From a bacterium (GTDB lineage Bacteria; Krumholzibacteriota; Krumholzibacteriia; LZORAL124-64-63), in the NCBI GenBank assembly GCA_024229695.1, contig JAAESD010000333.1:1-57667 (forward strand): a DNA stretch of 57,667 bases. Direction: 5' to 3'. A program made the position numbers and the translations under genes. The first letter of the stretch is position 1. Each line of letters opens with the position of its first letter. Positions 44,831 through 55,200 of this stretch are shown here, piece after piece. The notes under the pieces were generated by a model. The model made no database searches. It had not been told where the DNA came from and saw only the letters and a program-made list of their open reading frames with translations.

Positions 44831-47800
44831 AAGTAGACTCCACGCCAATCCCGAGGCTTGTGGTTATTGTATCAGATTCATGAATTTTATCCCGACTGAA
44901 CAAAAAGCGCAACGCACCTGACAAGTTCCTGGATATCTGGTAACTCAGCCTTGGGTTAATACTCATTCTGGTATTTCCGGTCTGTGTATCCGATTCGCCT
45001 TCCCGATTACTACCAGGCATCCAGCGGTCTGTTGCATCTCTACTGAAGCTGAGATCCAAATCCATTGAAACTGTAGGCGGTACTCCTGGCCTGTATAACC
45101 CGATTTTTGAAAGCAGCCTCTCTGCACTGAATGAATGTCGCCACTGTGTACTAAAGTTAAGTCTGTTACCTTTGCTCAGAGTACCATTCTGTTCCATGTT
45201 GTCGCTTGAATAATTTACATTCAACGAGGTCGTCATCCCATTACTGAATGTCATATTCCAACGTGGATTGATTACAGTTGTATGCTTTGGATTATAAACA
45301 GTTTCTGTGTAACCATTAACTGTTGTACTCTTTTTGAAGCTCATATCTATTGTTGACGATCTGAATATTCCATCATTATCATGGCCTCCAAAAATACGTA
45401 ATTTCTCCACCCCACCAATAGAAAGCCTCACATCAGGCCAATCCTTTTGAGTTGACCTGGTTTCATTCCCGCCAACAGAACGACCACTTTCCATGCTGTT
45501 AAATTTGAAGTCCATTGTCACCCATCGACCTAACTTGGTATTAGTCGATAGTGAAATCGTAGATCTGTCTGACAAACTGCTGGTTGCATAAAGAGAATCC
45601 GGGAGATCCAGTTCATCCCATATACCAACTTTATACCAGAATGGTGTCTCCCCAAGCATCCTGGAGTAGTTGCTCTCATCTTTAATTGAGTAAGAGATTT
45701 GTACGGGATTACTTTTTCTGAGTACGTAAAGCAAAGGATTAAGAGGATTTGGTATATTAATTTTCCTCCCGCCATCAGACTCTTCTATAACTTCTTGCTC
45801 ATCATCAACCTGATCTTCATCCGGGTCAGTAGCAGTTCGCCCTTCCTCTTCAGCTGCTTCTCGATCAAGTGCCGCCTGTAAAAGAGCTTCTTCTTCCTGT
45901 ATACGACGCTCTTCATCACTAAGCACAGCACCCTGCTGTATGTCCTGCTGCCCTACAGCTTCAGGAACATCCCGACCGGAACTACGTCGCCTGTTACGGC
46001 GTTTATTCAGCTTCTTCTCTCGTTCTATCTTGGCTTTTCTGTCTGCGTCTGACATGCCTGTATTGACCGGAAACCATGTGTCTACAAGTGAATTTAGTGG
46101 AACTGTTGCTCTAATATTCCAGTCGCCACTAGCTCCAGCAGTTCTGATTCCTTCTGGGTCACCAGTCTGCCTGATATTTGGCCCATGATTATCCCGAAAA
46201 GAACCATTGAAAGTTACACTCGGCTTTATTGACTGAAGAGCTCTGAATCCATCTCGTATTGGTCTGGTAAACCACTTGTCAGGCAATCCAAGCTTGGTTG
46301 GCGGCTGGAATTTAAGTTGGACAGATTGATTGAACTGATTTTCCTTACCAATATTTACACCCATAACCTTTTGCTCTCTGAACATATCCCGTTCAGACCT
46401 CAAGGTTAAACTCAACTCACTTATTGGCAGTGGCTTGTAATCAAAATTACCGGTTAGAGTCCCTCTCTTTGTCAGGTTAACTGGTTGTAGCACAAACTCG
46501 CCACTAATTGGACTCAGGTTTTCAGTTTTCCGTTCAGTATTATTGAAATTACCTGAAAGAGAGATTTTCGATGGTAAAAGCCCAATACTTCTAACCAGTG
46601 GCACATGTCTTACTGGCCCCAGGGCAGCCAAAGTATGATTTCCAGATATGCGCAAGTCATAGCTTATTGATCCCTGTAATCCGGAACTCCAACCATGAGA
46701 TAGAGGCGCAGTGGAGCTGGCCCTTGATCCACTCAGAGATAAATTCCACGGATCAAGCATATATCTGGTTATTGCCAACCGTGATGGATTCCTCCGCAAT
46801 CGAATAGAAAAATTCTCACGATTTTCCAATGTCGATTGGCTAATTCGCAGATCCTCATCAATAATTTCTATATCACTGTTTGTAAGATACTTTGGTCGTC
46901 GAGTTGTTTCTTGCCTGCCAAGTGTAATAGGGAGTTGAAAACCGAGCATTGGGATAAAATCGTTAACCTTGAAGTTTGTACTCAAGTTGAGATTTTCATT
47001 TGTAAATCCCTGGCCAACCTCTGCATTCAATCCGTGGAAATCTGAATCACGCTTAGACCAATCAAGATCCACTTTTATGACATCGGCCATATTAAGCCGC
47101 ACACCCAATCGTTCTGCTATTCCGACCTCTCGTTTCACTTTTCTCAGCCGCACATCATTAAAATAAAAATATCCACTTTGTGGCATTTCATGCTCAAGGT
47201 TAGCTGTTCCAATATAATATCGTTTAACGTGCCTCAGATCTGGAGCACCAACTACTCGAACCCGATATTCATCATTGGTTTCAGGATCATTGATAGTTGT
47301 TTCGATCCAGCCAGAAACAGGATCACGAGGATCAAGCTTGGTATTACTCAGCTCGGCAACATCTACTCGTAATTCTTTCCACCCGGTTCTAGGCCCAGAG
47401 CTCTCATCAAACCTGTAACTTACCTCATAATAGTTCAGCGTGTCTGCACCAAGCCTGAAAAACAGATCCATCTCCGACTGACTTTGGTCAGGATTAAACA
47501 GATACCATGTCAATCTTTCATATTGTGTATAGTCATCACCTATGGGCGACATCACCCTGCTTGCTCTGACTAAATGCTGCTGCTCCAGATTCTGGTAATC
47601 CAGAACCATGGACTGTTCCTTCTCAGGAATATTGTGCTCAACGTAAAGCTCAAATGGTGGTATATAATCAGGGTTTTCCTTGTTATTCACTTCTCCAATA
47701 AAGAAACCTTCATTGGCGCCTATTTCGGCACCAGTAAGAAGTTGTTCTTCAGGATTCTCATTTGTAGCAACTTTACGTACACCCTCTCGCTCCCATCTTG

Positions 47801-50800
47801 AGCCAAGAAACTTCAGTTCCGATATCTGAAGGTCTCGTCGATGTGTACCAGGGGCTGCGTCATCGTCCTCAAACCAGACACGGATATGAGTAACTGTCGC
47901 AAGAGAAGCAGTAGTGCCTCCTGGAGGGCTTACCGGCAAAGCATCACCAAGTCGAATTCGATATTTTCGCCACGCCAGATCATTATCCAGATTCGTGCCA
48001 ATAAGAGAGTGATCGTAATCACGAACAACATCAACCATGGCTGAATCTGACATAGCCACCGATATCGTATAAAACCCATCCTGCCTGTCAAATACCGTAT
48101 CCCCGTCCAGATCCTCGGAGTCTTCACGGTTATTGCCTCGAGTTCCGTTAATCCATGGATATGGATCATTGTCATTGACATAATCAGCGCTAAACTTATC
48201 AAGCACGGCATTGTCGCCAAGCCCAACATCTTCATCTATTGTAAATACACCATCACCATCATCTTCTTTCTGATAGGTCATGGTATCAACAGAACTGAAC
48301 TCATTTTCCGGCCAATAAAAGTCTTCGTTGATATATCCAAAATCGATATGTACAGTTCCTGTCCTGTTTTCAGAATTAAGCTGGTAGTCGTTCACCCAAA
48401 ACTCAATAAACTGAGTCTTTGTCAAATCGACACCACTTCTGCCCAAGCCACGCAACAATCCACCCCAGTGCAACGGACCCCACTCATCTTCACCTGAGTC
48501 CATATACATATGCAGAACTTGCTGCGTTTCCTTGCCTTCTTGTTCTTTGAGAAGAGGATTGAGATATCTGCGAAGAGTATTACTCTTTGGTAAATACCAT
48601 CGAGTGTCTACTCGTCCGCCTGTAGAATAAATACGTTCATCGCCTGTTTCCCCAGTCCATGACATATCAAGTCCATGACTTGGGATACTGGCTTTAGACC
48701 AGGACAGCCTGCTTGTTGGCATTATGTCCGAAGAATCGATTCCCTCAAAATCCTCCACATAAACTTCGTTGAATGTGTTGGGGTTAGGGACACTCAAAGC
48801 GAACTCGCCACTTATCTGAACTGAGCTCTCGCGATCACTATTGTGACGACTCAAAATATTTGCTGCAGTTGTCAGGAAGTGTGGACGGATAGTCAGCTGC
48901 CCATTAACATTACCAACCAGGTTCCTGCTTGGCTCTTCACCAAGTTTTGCCTTATGACCAACTACCTGAGTACTTTCGTAAAGCCAGGTTGTTGAAAACC
49001 TGTTATCCCGACCAAGATCATAACCCATATTCAAACCTAGAAGCGTGCTATTGCCGCCTCCCATAAACGGAGCATATTGGTAATCGACGGATATCTGTGA
49101 ATCTGCCCCCATGCTTGAGGCAGCTTCACCTTTAAGAGTAATTTGACCAAACATGTAATCAATGGTGTAGTCAACATCACGAACCAGGGTCCTGCCATCC
49201 AATATCACAGTCTCAGAATCTTCCTCAAGATTGGAAACTCCAAGATTAAATGAACTGGAAGCTGCAGCGTGTGATGAAATAATTCTGAATTGCGTGTAAC
49301 TGGCCATCTGGGATTCTGTAGTAGCTGGATCATATATTTCAGGTATCAGGTTGCTCGCAAGCAGAGATTCCTCAAAATTGAAAGCCGAGCTGTCTGCAAA
49401 CAAAGTGTAGTATGCCGGGTCGCCATCAAATGGGTGAGCAAAATCAAGTGGAAACTTCAACAACCCCTTCTGCAAATCAAAAAGATATGGGTCATTTTTG
49501 TCAACAAGGCCATCAGCTCCATCTTCGCCCTGGAGATTTTTCCGATCCAAACCAAATATCCTCAACCATTGTAATCCACTTCCGTTGCCTTGCAAATCCA
49601 GATCGATATCAGGAAAGTCTGTTGGCATATTTATTTCAACACGACAATCAAAGGATTCCGGGTCAATATTACTACCACCCAGAGGATAAATATTGCGTAA
49701 AACATATTGCCAGGTAAAAGGCTCTGGATTCTGTGGTTTCAGCAGTTTCATCCGATAATAGACTTGACCGTCACCACCATCCCACTGGTTATCTTCATCC
49801 TCGCCTGCAACATCTCCAACCTTGTACAACAAATCACCGGCTGCATTCAAGACACTGTAAGTTGCTACCAGAACGTCGTGATAACTGTATTCATGTAATA
49901 AATCTATTGCAACCAGATTACCATTTTGGTCTTGAAGTATCTCTGCCTCTACAGGTCTCCAAAGCTCTCCAAGAATATATGTTGAAGGATCCAGAAGCTG
50001 ATTGGCAATATACCCATTTTCATCCCATCTACCTGATTCATCAGTAACACCAACAACATAACGAACATCGCCATCCTGTTGCCTGCCTGCACCTACAAAA
50101 CGAAACACACGTAGTGATGACAAATCGATAAATTCATTAAGTCTATCTCGGCCTGGAGAATCAGGTTGTGCGTGCAGCACAAAATCGTTCGGCGGGAGAT
50201 CAAGTCTGAAAAACCGGTTATTCAAATATCGGTAAGCTTCAATTATATGATCACTGACAGAGCCACCCTGGCTATTAAATGACTTTGAAGCACTCTCGGC
50301 TTTCTGCTTTGATGCAACAACTGTAAAATCTGCTCGCCCTACCTGGCCAGTTACTTTTACACCAAAGAGTCCGGACTTGTTCGAGCTATAACCAAGTAGC
50401 TGACTACCTGGTAGTGTAAGCCCAACGTCACCCGTTTCAATGCTTTGAATTATTTCATCTTCGCTGCCCTCATAAGTTAAACGAATCTTGGTCCCATCGG
50501 GGCCAATAGCCTCACTGTTATGGTCAACTTCAAGATGAATCTTTTCGCCAATTTGCCCCGACATGCTGATTTGCAATTGCTGTTCCATATCAAGGGTTGG
50601 AAACAAGCTTGGATTCTGGCGCCGCTCATTTGGTGTAAACCTGTTACTTACTGAGCTTTCTCCAGAAATTGAAATATGTTCACGACCAGAAATCCTGATA
50701 TTTGTCTTATCGCCGCGACCAATTATTTTTTCCAATGTCTTTGGTAATTTAATTGGTATTGTCAGATTAATTCCCTGAGAACTTTGTGACGAGCTTGTTC

Positions 50801-51317
50801 CACCTCTTATATCGAGCATTTTACTTATATTGGTTATATTAGTAACTCTATTATTCCTGTCAGAAACCAAATCAATATCGTCAACAAATAGATCTACATT
50901 CCTGTTGTCGATGTCCCGCGCGGGAGTATAAACAAACCCACCTGGAAGTTCGTACAAACTTTGCTCCAGGAAAAAGAACTCCGGATGCCTGAAAGTTGTA
51001 GCAATGCCCAGAGTACTTGATATTTCCGTAAAGCTTATTTCCCGAACTAAATCTAAGTGGAACTTATCATGCATATAACTGCGTATAATGGTCAGTAAAG
51101 TTGGGCGACAATCCTGGGCAGGCAAATCCACACCAAGCGCCTTCAGGCGATTTTGCTGGACTATCCGGTCTGGGCCCAACAGTCTGGGGTCATCTGTAGT
51201 TTTAAGAATTGGATCAAGGCCAGGCAATAATAAATCAGACGCAACCAGAGTATTCGCATTGAATAACAACAAGAGCACAAGTATATACAGTGCTGATTTG
51301 TTGGTAGTTATCTTCAA
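44820..51317 (-). CDS. sprA: Cell-surface protein SprA, type IX secretion translocon
   Basis: The 2165-residue outer-membrane protein is the SprA (Sov) family pore through which T9SS cargo passes. A signal peptide covers about residues 1-27. Recognisable SprA stretches include NVDLFVDDIDLVSDRNNR, then IKLPKTLEKIIGRGDKTNIR, ISMSGQIGEKIHLEVDHNSE and FEDFEGIDSSDIMPTSRLSW-like text (VYVEDFEGIDSSD). Repeated alternating strands fill the rest, ending in STYVF with a terminal Phe. A strongly charged stretch (about 1754-1850) interrupts the barrel. It starts with TTG at 51317; AAAGGGAAC lies upstream and an in-frame stop rules out longer forms. The glutaminyl cyclase-like gene overlaps its end. Confidence 0.92.
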   Translation of the reverse strand: MKITTNKSALYILVLLLLFNANTLVASDLLLPGLDPILKTTDDPRLLGPDRIVQQNRLKALGVDLPAQDCRPTLLTIIRSYMHDKFHLDLVREISFTEISSTLGIATTFRHPEFFFLEQSLYELPGGFVYTPARDIDNRNVDLFVDDIDLVSDRNNRVTNITNISKMLDIRGGTSSSQSSQGINLTIPIKLPKTLEKIIGRGDKTNIRISGREHISISGESSVSNRFTPNERRQNPSLFPTLDMEQQLQISMSGQIGEKIHLEVDHNSEAIGPDGTKIRLTYEGSEDEIIQSIETGDVGLTLPGSQLLGYSSNKSGLFGVKVTGQVGRADFTVVASKQKAESASKSFNSQGGSVSDHIIEAYRYLNNRFFRLDLPPNDFVLHAQPDSPGRDRLNEFIDLSSLRVFRFVGAGRQQDGDVRYVVGVTDESGRWDENGYIANQLLDPSTYILGELWRPVEAEILQDQNGNLVAIDLLHEYSYHDVLVATYSVLNAAGDLLYKVGDVAGEDEDNQWDGGDGQVYYRMKLLKPQNPEPFTWQYVLRNIYPLGGSNIDPESFDCRVEINMPTDFPDIDLDLQGNGSGLQWLRIFGLDRKNLQGEDGADGLVDKNDPYLFDLQKGLLKFPLDFAHPFDGDPAYYTLFADSSAFNFEESLLASNLIPEIYDPATTESQMASYTQFRIISSHAAASSSFNLGVSNLEEDSETVILDGRTLVRDVDYTIDYMFGQITLKGEAASSMGADSQISVDYQYAPFMGGGNSTLLGLNMGYDLGRDNRFSTTWLYESTQVVGHKAKLGEEPSRNLVGNVNGQLTIRPHFLTTAANILSRHNSDRESSVQISGEFALSVPNPNTFNEVYVEDFEGIDSSDIMPTSRLSWSKASIPSHGLDMSWTGETGDERIYSTGGRVDTRWYLPKSNTLRRYLNPLLKEQEGKETQQVLHMYMDSGEDEWGPLHWGGLLRGLGRSGVDLTKTQFIEFWVNDYQLNSENRTGTVHIDFGYINEDFYWPENEFSSVDTMTYQKEDDGDGVFTIDEDVGLGDNAVLDKFSADYVNDNDPYPWINGTRGNNREDSEDLDGDTVFDRQDGFYTISVAMSDSAMVDVVRDYDHSLIGTNLDNDLAWRKYRIRLGDALPVSPPGGTTASLATVTHIRVWFEDDDAAPGTHRRDLQISELKFLGSRWEREGVRKVATNENPEEQLLTGAEIGANEGFFIGEVNNKENPDYIPPFELYVEHNIPEKEQSMVLDYQNLEQQHLVRASRVMSPIGDDYTQYERLTWYLFNPDQSQSEMDLFFRLGADTLNYYEVSYRFDESSGPRTGWKELRVDVAELSNTKLDPRDPVSGWIETTINDPETNDEYRVRVVGAPDLRHVKRYYIGTANLEHEMPQSGYFYFNDVRLRKVKREVGIAERLGVRLNMADVIKVDLDWSKRDSDFHGLNAEVGQGFTNENLNLSTNFKVNDFIPMLGFQLPITLGRQETTRRPKYLTNSDIEIIDEDLRISQSTLENRENFSIRLRRNPSRLAITRYMLDPWNLSLSGSRASSTAPLSHGWSSGLQGSISYDLRISGNHTLAALGPVRHVPLVRSIGLLPSKISLSGNFNNTERKTENLSPISGEFVLQPVNLTKRGTLTGNFDYKPLPISELSLTLRSERDMFREQKVMGVNIGKENQFNQSVQLKFQPPTKLGLPDKWFTRPIRDGFRALQSIKPSVTFNGSFRDNHGPNIRQTGDPEGIRTAGASGDWNIRATVPLNSLVDTWFPVNTGMSDADRKAKIEREKKLNKRRNRRRSSGRDVPEAVGQQDIQQGAVLSDEERRIQEEEALLQAALDREAAEEEGRTATDPDEDQVDDEQEVIEESDGGRKINIPNPLNPLLYVLRKSNPVQISYSIKDESNYSRMLGETPFWYKVGIWDELDLPDSLYATSSLSDRSTISLSTNTKLGRWVTMDFKFNSMESGRSVGGNETRSTQKDWPDVRLSIGGVEKLRIFGGHDNDGIFRSSTIDMSFKKSTTVNGYTETVYNPKHTTVINPRWNMTFSNGMTTSLNVNYSSDNMEQNGTLSKGNRLNFSTQWRHSFSAERLLSKIGLYRPGVPPTVSMDLDLSFSRDATDRWMPGSNREGESDTQTGNTRMSINPRLSYQISRNLSGALRFLFSRDKIHESDTITTSLGIGVESTYVF

Positions 51318-51441
51318 ACGAATGTTCCCTTTTTAGAAGACAGAAAAACTGATCATTATCTTTGGTTGTGTACTTGGCCTCTTCGTCCTAAACTTCAGTC
51401 AAAGCGTTACTCGTCCACAACAGTGGTCATAATGGCCACAA

Positions 51442-52872
51442 ATGGCTACACAAAAAGGTACAACAAAACCTATGTCATTGATTGACAAACATATCATTCG
51501 CAGTACAACAGGACCATTCTTGTTTGGCTTCAGCGTAGCCACATTCGTTATGCTGATTGATGTATTGCGTCATTTTGTTGATCTTTTTGTCACCAAAGGT
51601 GTCCCTTTTCACACGGCAACAGAAGTTCTCGTCTTGAGCCTGGGTCATACTTTTGCATTAACCATACCAATGGCAGTTCTTGTTGGCATTTTAATGGGTA
51701 TCGGCCAACTTGCAGCCGATGGTGAAATCACTGCAATGAAGGCAAGCGGTCTCGGCCTGGTTTCAGTTCTACGTCCACTGCTTGCTGCTTCATTGTTTGT
51801 AACACTATCCATGATTGCCTACAACCACTTCGTTTTCCCTGACTCCAACCATAGACTAGCTAACCTTGTATATGACATCAACCATAAAAGACCGATGATG
51901 GAAATCAGAGAACAAATGTTCACTGAAATCACTGACCACACTACAATCTACGTAAAAGAAAAAGACGAAAAAGCCGGGATTATCAAAGATGTGATGATCA
52001 TCGAAAAAGATGCTCCTGGAGACCCCGCTCCTACAGTTACAACAGCTACCTGGGGTACAATAATATCTCATGACCAGAGCGATGCTCTGATGATAGAATT
52101 ACATGATGGAGAAATTCACGAACTTCCTGAGGACAACAATCTGTCCCGTTATGAAATAACACAATTTGGGCAGCACAATCTATTTATAAAAGATGTTAAA
52201 AAAGACATGGAAGACAACAAGCGTACTGCAAGAGGCGACCGGGAAATGGATCTCCGTGCATTGCTTGCAGCTTCTGAAAAACAAAACCTTCGCCGTGATA
52301 AAGCTACCTCCAAAGCCACTGCACTATCTACGAAACTTCTTGAGCGACAATGGAAATTACTTGACCCGGAAAATCGGAATGGCTTGCTAAAAGGGTCAAA
52401 AGCTTCAACTTCAAAACGTAAAACTCAAAAAGCACTAATCAAAGCCACTCGCCAGGAATCAGAATTAACATCCCGTTCAATTGCACACCAGCAGCGGTTA
52501 GAATCATCATACAAAACTGCATCCAACCGATTCATGGTTGAGTTTCATAAGAAATTTGCTATACCAGGTGCATGTCTGGTATTTGTTTTACTCGGTTTGC
52601 CAATGGCCATCTCAACTGCACGTAGCGGAAAAGGTGTCTCACTGAGTCTCGCTATCGGGTTATTTCTAGTTTATTATCTTTTCCTTGTAGGCGGCGAAAA
52701 AATGGCTGATCGCGGTATGATGCATCCAGCTTTGGCAATGTGGCTTGCAAACATCGTTCTCACTCTTGTGGCAATACCTGCACTTATGTTAACTTTAAGG
52801 GAAACTCCAATTTTCCATTGGAAACAAAGCTCATCTCCTAAAATACCCAAAGAGAGTACATCGATTTCATGA
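51442..52872 (+). CDS. lptF: LPS export permease, LptF-like
   Basis: The 476-residue inner-membrane protein belongs to the LptF/LptG family that extracts lipopolysaccharide for transport by LptB2FG. It has a start segment (LIDKHIIRSTTGPFLFGFS), early membrane helices, a periplasmic beta-jellyroll, and three C-terminal helices (GACLVFVLLGLPMAISTARS). A highly charged helical stretch of about 110 residues (near 250-370) lies between jellyroll and helices. The start may instead be the ATG at 51472. It is coupled to the next gene by an ATGA overlap and divergent from sprA. Confidence 0.85.
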   Translation: MATQKGTTKPMSLIDKHIIRSTTGPFLFGFSVATFVMLIDVLRHFVDLFVTKGVPFHTATEVLVLSLGHTFALTIPMAVLVGILMGIGQLAADGEITAMKASGLGLVSVLRPLLAASLFVTLSMIAYNHFVFPDSNHRLANLVYDINHKRPMMEIREQMFTEITDHTTIYVKEKDEKAGIIKDVMIIEKDAPGDPAPTVTTATWGTIISHDQSDALMIELHDGEIHELPEDNNLSRYEITQFGQHNLFIKDVKKDMEDNKRTARGDREMDLRALLAASEKQNLRRDKATSKATALSTKLLERQWKLLDPENRNGLLKGSKASTSKRKTQKALIKATRQESELTSRSIAHQQRLESSYKTASNRFMVEFHKKFAIPGACLVFVLLGLPMAISTARSGKGVSLSLAIGLFLVYYLFLVGGEKMADRGMMHPALAMWLANIVLTLVAIPALMLTLRETPIFHWKQSSSPKIPKESTSIS

Positions 52873-53939
52873 TTATCCAAAAATCAATTATGAAAAACTT
52901 CGTTCGCATATTTTTTGCAACTCTCGTGGGCGCTGTAGCACTATTTACGCTTGTTGATTTAATGGACCATATCGGAAGTTTCATTGATAACGACGCCTCC
53001 ATATCGCTCATTGGGCGATACTATATGTACAGAGCACTTTGGACTGCAGATATTTCGATGCCAATCGCAATGCTCATGGCCACACTTTTTACTGTTGGCA
53101 ACATGTCCAGATATAATGAAACGACAGCACTGTTTGCCTCTGGCAGATCACTTTTACAGATAACTCGTCCTCTTCTATTTGCCGCCCTTTTTATGACTTT
53201 TTTCTCATTTTTGTGGGGTGAGTATGTTGTTTCATATGCTAACAGCAATTCAAACCACATTTGGGAAGTCGAACTCCAGGGACATCAAGACCGTGCCAGA
53301 CCCACCTCGGACATAGCCTCCCACGGAACTGATGGCTACTTGTATTATGCTCGAACGTTCGTACCCACTCGAGATTTTATCAGCGGATTCAGGGCTCTAA
53401 TAGTTGAGCAATCGATTGTAAAAGAGCGATATGACGCAAATGAAGCTGAATGGGTTGATGGCCAATGGCAACTGCACAGAGGGACGCATCGTATTTTTTC
53501 GCCCGATGGTGAAATAATTACTCCCTTTGAAGAATTAAAAACAGGCCTCAATGGCATCACTCCTGAAGGATTGCGTCGTGAACGAGTAAGAGCCGAAGAC
53601 ATGAATAGCAGGCAACTTCTGAGGATGAGCAGGCTTGTGCGAGCAGCTGGCGGTGATGCTGTTGAATATGATGTAGACCTTCAATTTAAATTTTCATTCC
53701 CGGTTGTGCACCTGGTAATTGTATTTTTGGGGATTCTGCTTGCTTCAGGAAATCGCAAAACAACGGTTGCGGCAGGTTTCGGTTGGACAATCATGGTCAG
53801 CTTCGCATATTATATAGCAATGCACTTCGGAAGAGCTTTGGGCCACAATGGTGCGATGGCTCCCGTATTGGCCGCTTGGTCGGGCAATATGCTTTATGGA
53901 ATAATCGGCTTAATATTTCATGCAAGATTGCGCCGTTGA
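52869..53939 (+). CDS. lptG: LPS export permease, LptG-like
   Basis: The 356-residue protein is the second membrane subunit. It starts with the family pattern KNFVRIFFATLVGAVALFTL and LVDLMDHIGSFI, has a periplasmic domain (about 120-255), then C-terminal helices (FPVVHLVIVFLGILLASGNR). It should work with the LptF-like protein and an LptB ATPase encoded elsewhere. Which of the two is F and which is G is inferred from order and similarity, so the labels could be exchanged. Confidence 0.85.
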   Translation: MIIQKSIMKNFVRIFFATLVGAVALFTLVDLMDHIGSFIDNDASISLIGRYYMYRALWTADISMPIAMLMATLFTVGNMSRYNETTALFASGRSLLQITRPLLFAALFMTFFSFLWGEYVVSYANSNSNHIWEVELQGHQDRARPTSDIASHGTDGYLYYARTFVPTRDFISGFRALIVEQSIVKERYDANEAEWVDGQWQLHRGTHRIFSPDGEIITPFEELKTGLNGITPEGLRRERVRAEDMNSRQLLRMSRLVRAAGGDAVEYDVDLQFKFSFPVVHLVIVFLGILLASGNRKTTVAAGFGWTIMVSFAYYIAMHFGRALGHNGAMAPVLAAWSGNMLYGIIGLIFHARLRR

Positions 53940-53943
53940 CAAC

Positions 53944-53972
53944 TTGCTTGATTGGCTGTCACTCTTTATCTT
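53944..53972 (+). promoter_or_regulatory. Possible promoter for the PKD/lamin-tail lipoprotein
   Basis: TTGCTT (53944-53949), a 17-base spacer and TATCTT (53967-53972) lie 74 bases before the start codon. A TTGACA at about 53998 has only a 15-base spacer to TATTTT and is the weaker alternative. Confidence 0.35.
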
Positions 53973-54046
53973 GATGGTGCACATAAACTGACAACTTTGA
54001 CATCTGTCATAGTTAGGTATTTTCTGTTATCGATGGAGCATAGCTA

Positions 54047-55186
54047 ATGCGTACGAATTTAATTTTTCTCCTGCTAATCGCTGGAATTTTGATTTCAGGT
54101 TGTTCTACTGAAGAAAACCGTGTCCCTGCATTTAGTAGAATAGATACTTCAACTGATTGTGGCGCTGCACCGTTGACAGTTCAATTCAACGCGTATGCTA
54201 CTGGTGGGAACTTGCTTGACACCCCAACAGGCGGCAACACTTATCTGAACATTGACTGGAATTTTCAAGATGGCAGCTCCGGGCACGGCTCCGTTGTCAG
54301 CCATATCTTCACAGAGCCAGGAACTTACGTTGTTGAAATTACAGTTACAGATGCTGATGGCGATGGAGAAACCTGGTTCAGAGAAATTACAGTTCTATCT
54401 GATGTTATGACTGTCCAAGCTTTTCCTTCTACGTCTGTTACAGTTTCCTGGGTAGAGATGAGTGAGCCATCCCCTTCTTACCCTGAAATAATTAGTAGTG
54501 AAAATGGCACCTACCCAACTGGAAGTCTGGTCATAAACGAAATTATGGTTCACAATACTTCAGCATTTGAGGATCCAGACCATCCAGGTCTATTCCCATC
54601 ATGGATTGAACTGTATAACGGCACTGCAGCAGATATTAATATTGGAGACTGGTACCTGAGTAATGACGTATCTTTCCCACGGCGTTGGACATTCCCAGAA
54701 GACACCATCATTCAGGCTAACGGGTTTTTAATGATTATGGCTGATGACAGAACCAACCCTAACGGTGAAGTATTACATGCCAATTTCGAATTGCTCCCCG
54801 ATGAAGACTGGATTGAAGAAAATCCAGATTGGGATGGAAGATCAGAAGTTGTTTTAACTAATTCTGACAGGGAAAAAATCGACTCCAGACGCTTCACTCC
54901 TACCGTTGAGGATGCTTCATACGGTCGCTATCCTGATGGCAGTAGTACTGCTACTGTTCAATTTGGACTGGATGTTGAGATGTGTGGAATTGGACCTGGC
55001 AGTGATTATAGCCGCTTTGAGAGCACTTGGGAAACCCCAAGCAGAATTTATGATAATGTTCGGGCTCCATTGCATACATTTGACTTTTATGACGCAGGAT
55101 TAGACACTATTACCGTATCGGTATATGATTACCAGTCAACATTAACGAGAACAGACACAGTTATCGTTGAAGTTCTACTTCCATAG
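54047..55186 (+). CDS. Lipoprotein with PKD and lamin-tail domains
   Basis: The 379-residue product has lipobox LISGC with Cys19. Residues about 28-117 form a PKD domain (APLTVQFNAYATGG ... VVSHIFTEPGTYVVEITVTD). Residues about 158-275 form a lamin-tail domain (GSLVINEIMVHNTS, then WIELYNGTAADINIGDWYLS, and QANGFLMIMADD). The end (FDFYDAGLDTITVSVYDYQ) resembles part of a second PKD fold. Such combinations are found on surfaces of environmental bacteria and usually mediate binding; no catalytic domain is seen. GATGGAGCATAGCT precedes ATG. It is followed by a terminator. Confidence 0.82.
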   Translation: MRTNLIFLLLIAGILISGCSTEENRVPAFSRIDTSTDCGAAPLTVQFNAYATGGNLLDTPTGGNTYLNIDWNFQDGSSGHGSVVSHIFTEPGTYVVEITVTDADGDGETWFREITVLSDVMTVQAFPSTSVTVSWVEMSEPSPSYPEIISSENGTYPTGSLVINEIMVHNTSAFEDPDHPGLFPSWIELYNGTAADINIGDWYLSNDVSFPRRWTFPEDTIIQANGFLMIMADDRTNPNGEVLHANFELLPDEDWIEENPDWDGRSEVVLTNSDREKIDSRRFTPTVEDASYGRYPDGSSTATVQFGLDVEMCGIGPGSDYSRFESTWETPSRIYDNVRAPLHTFDFYDAGLDTITVSVYDYQSTLTRTDTVIVEVLLP

Positions 55187-55200
55187 TTTATAGCTCTTAC

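Noticed and set aside
53998-54024. TTGACA...TATTTT as promoter of the lamin-tail lipoprotein
   Set aside because: The spacer is only 15 bases; the TTGCTT/TATCTT pair with 17 bases upstream is preferred, though also weak.
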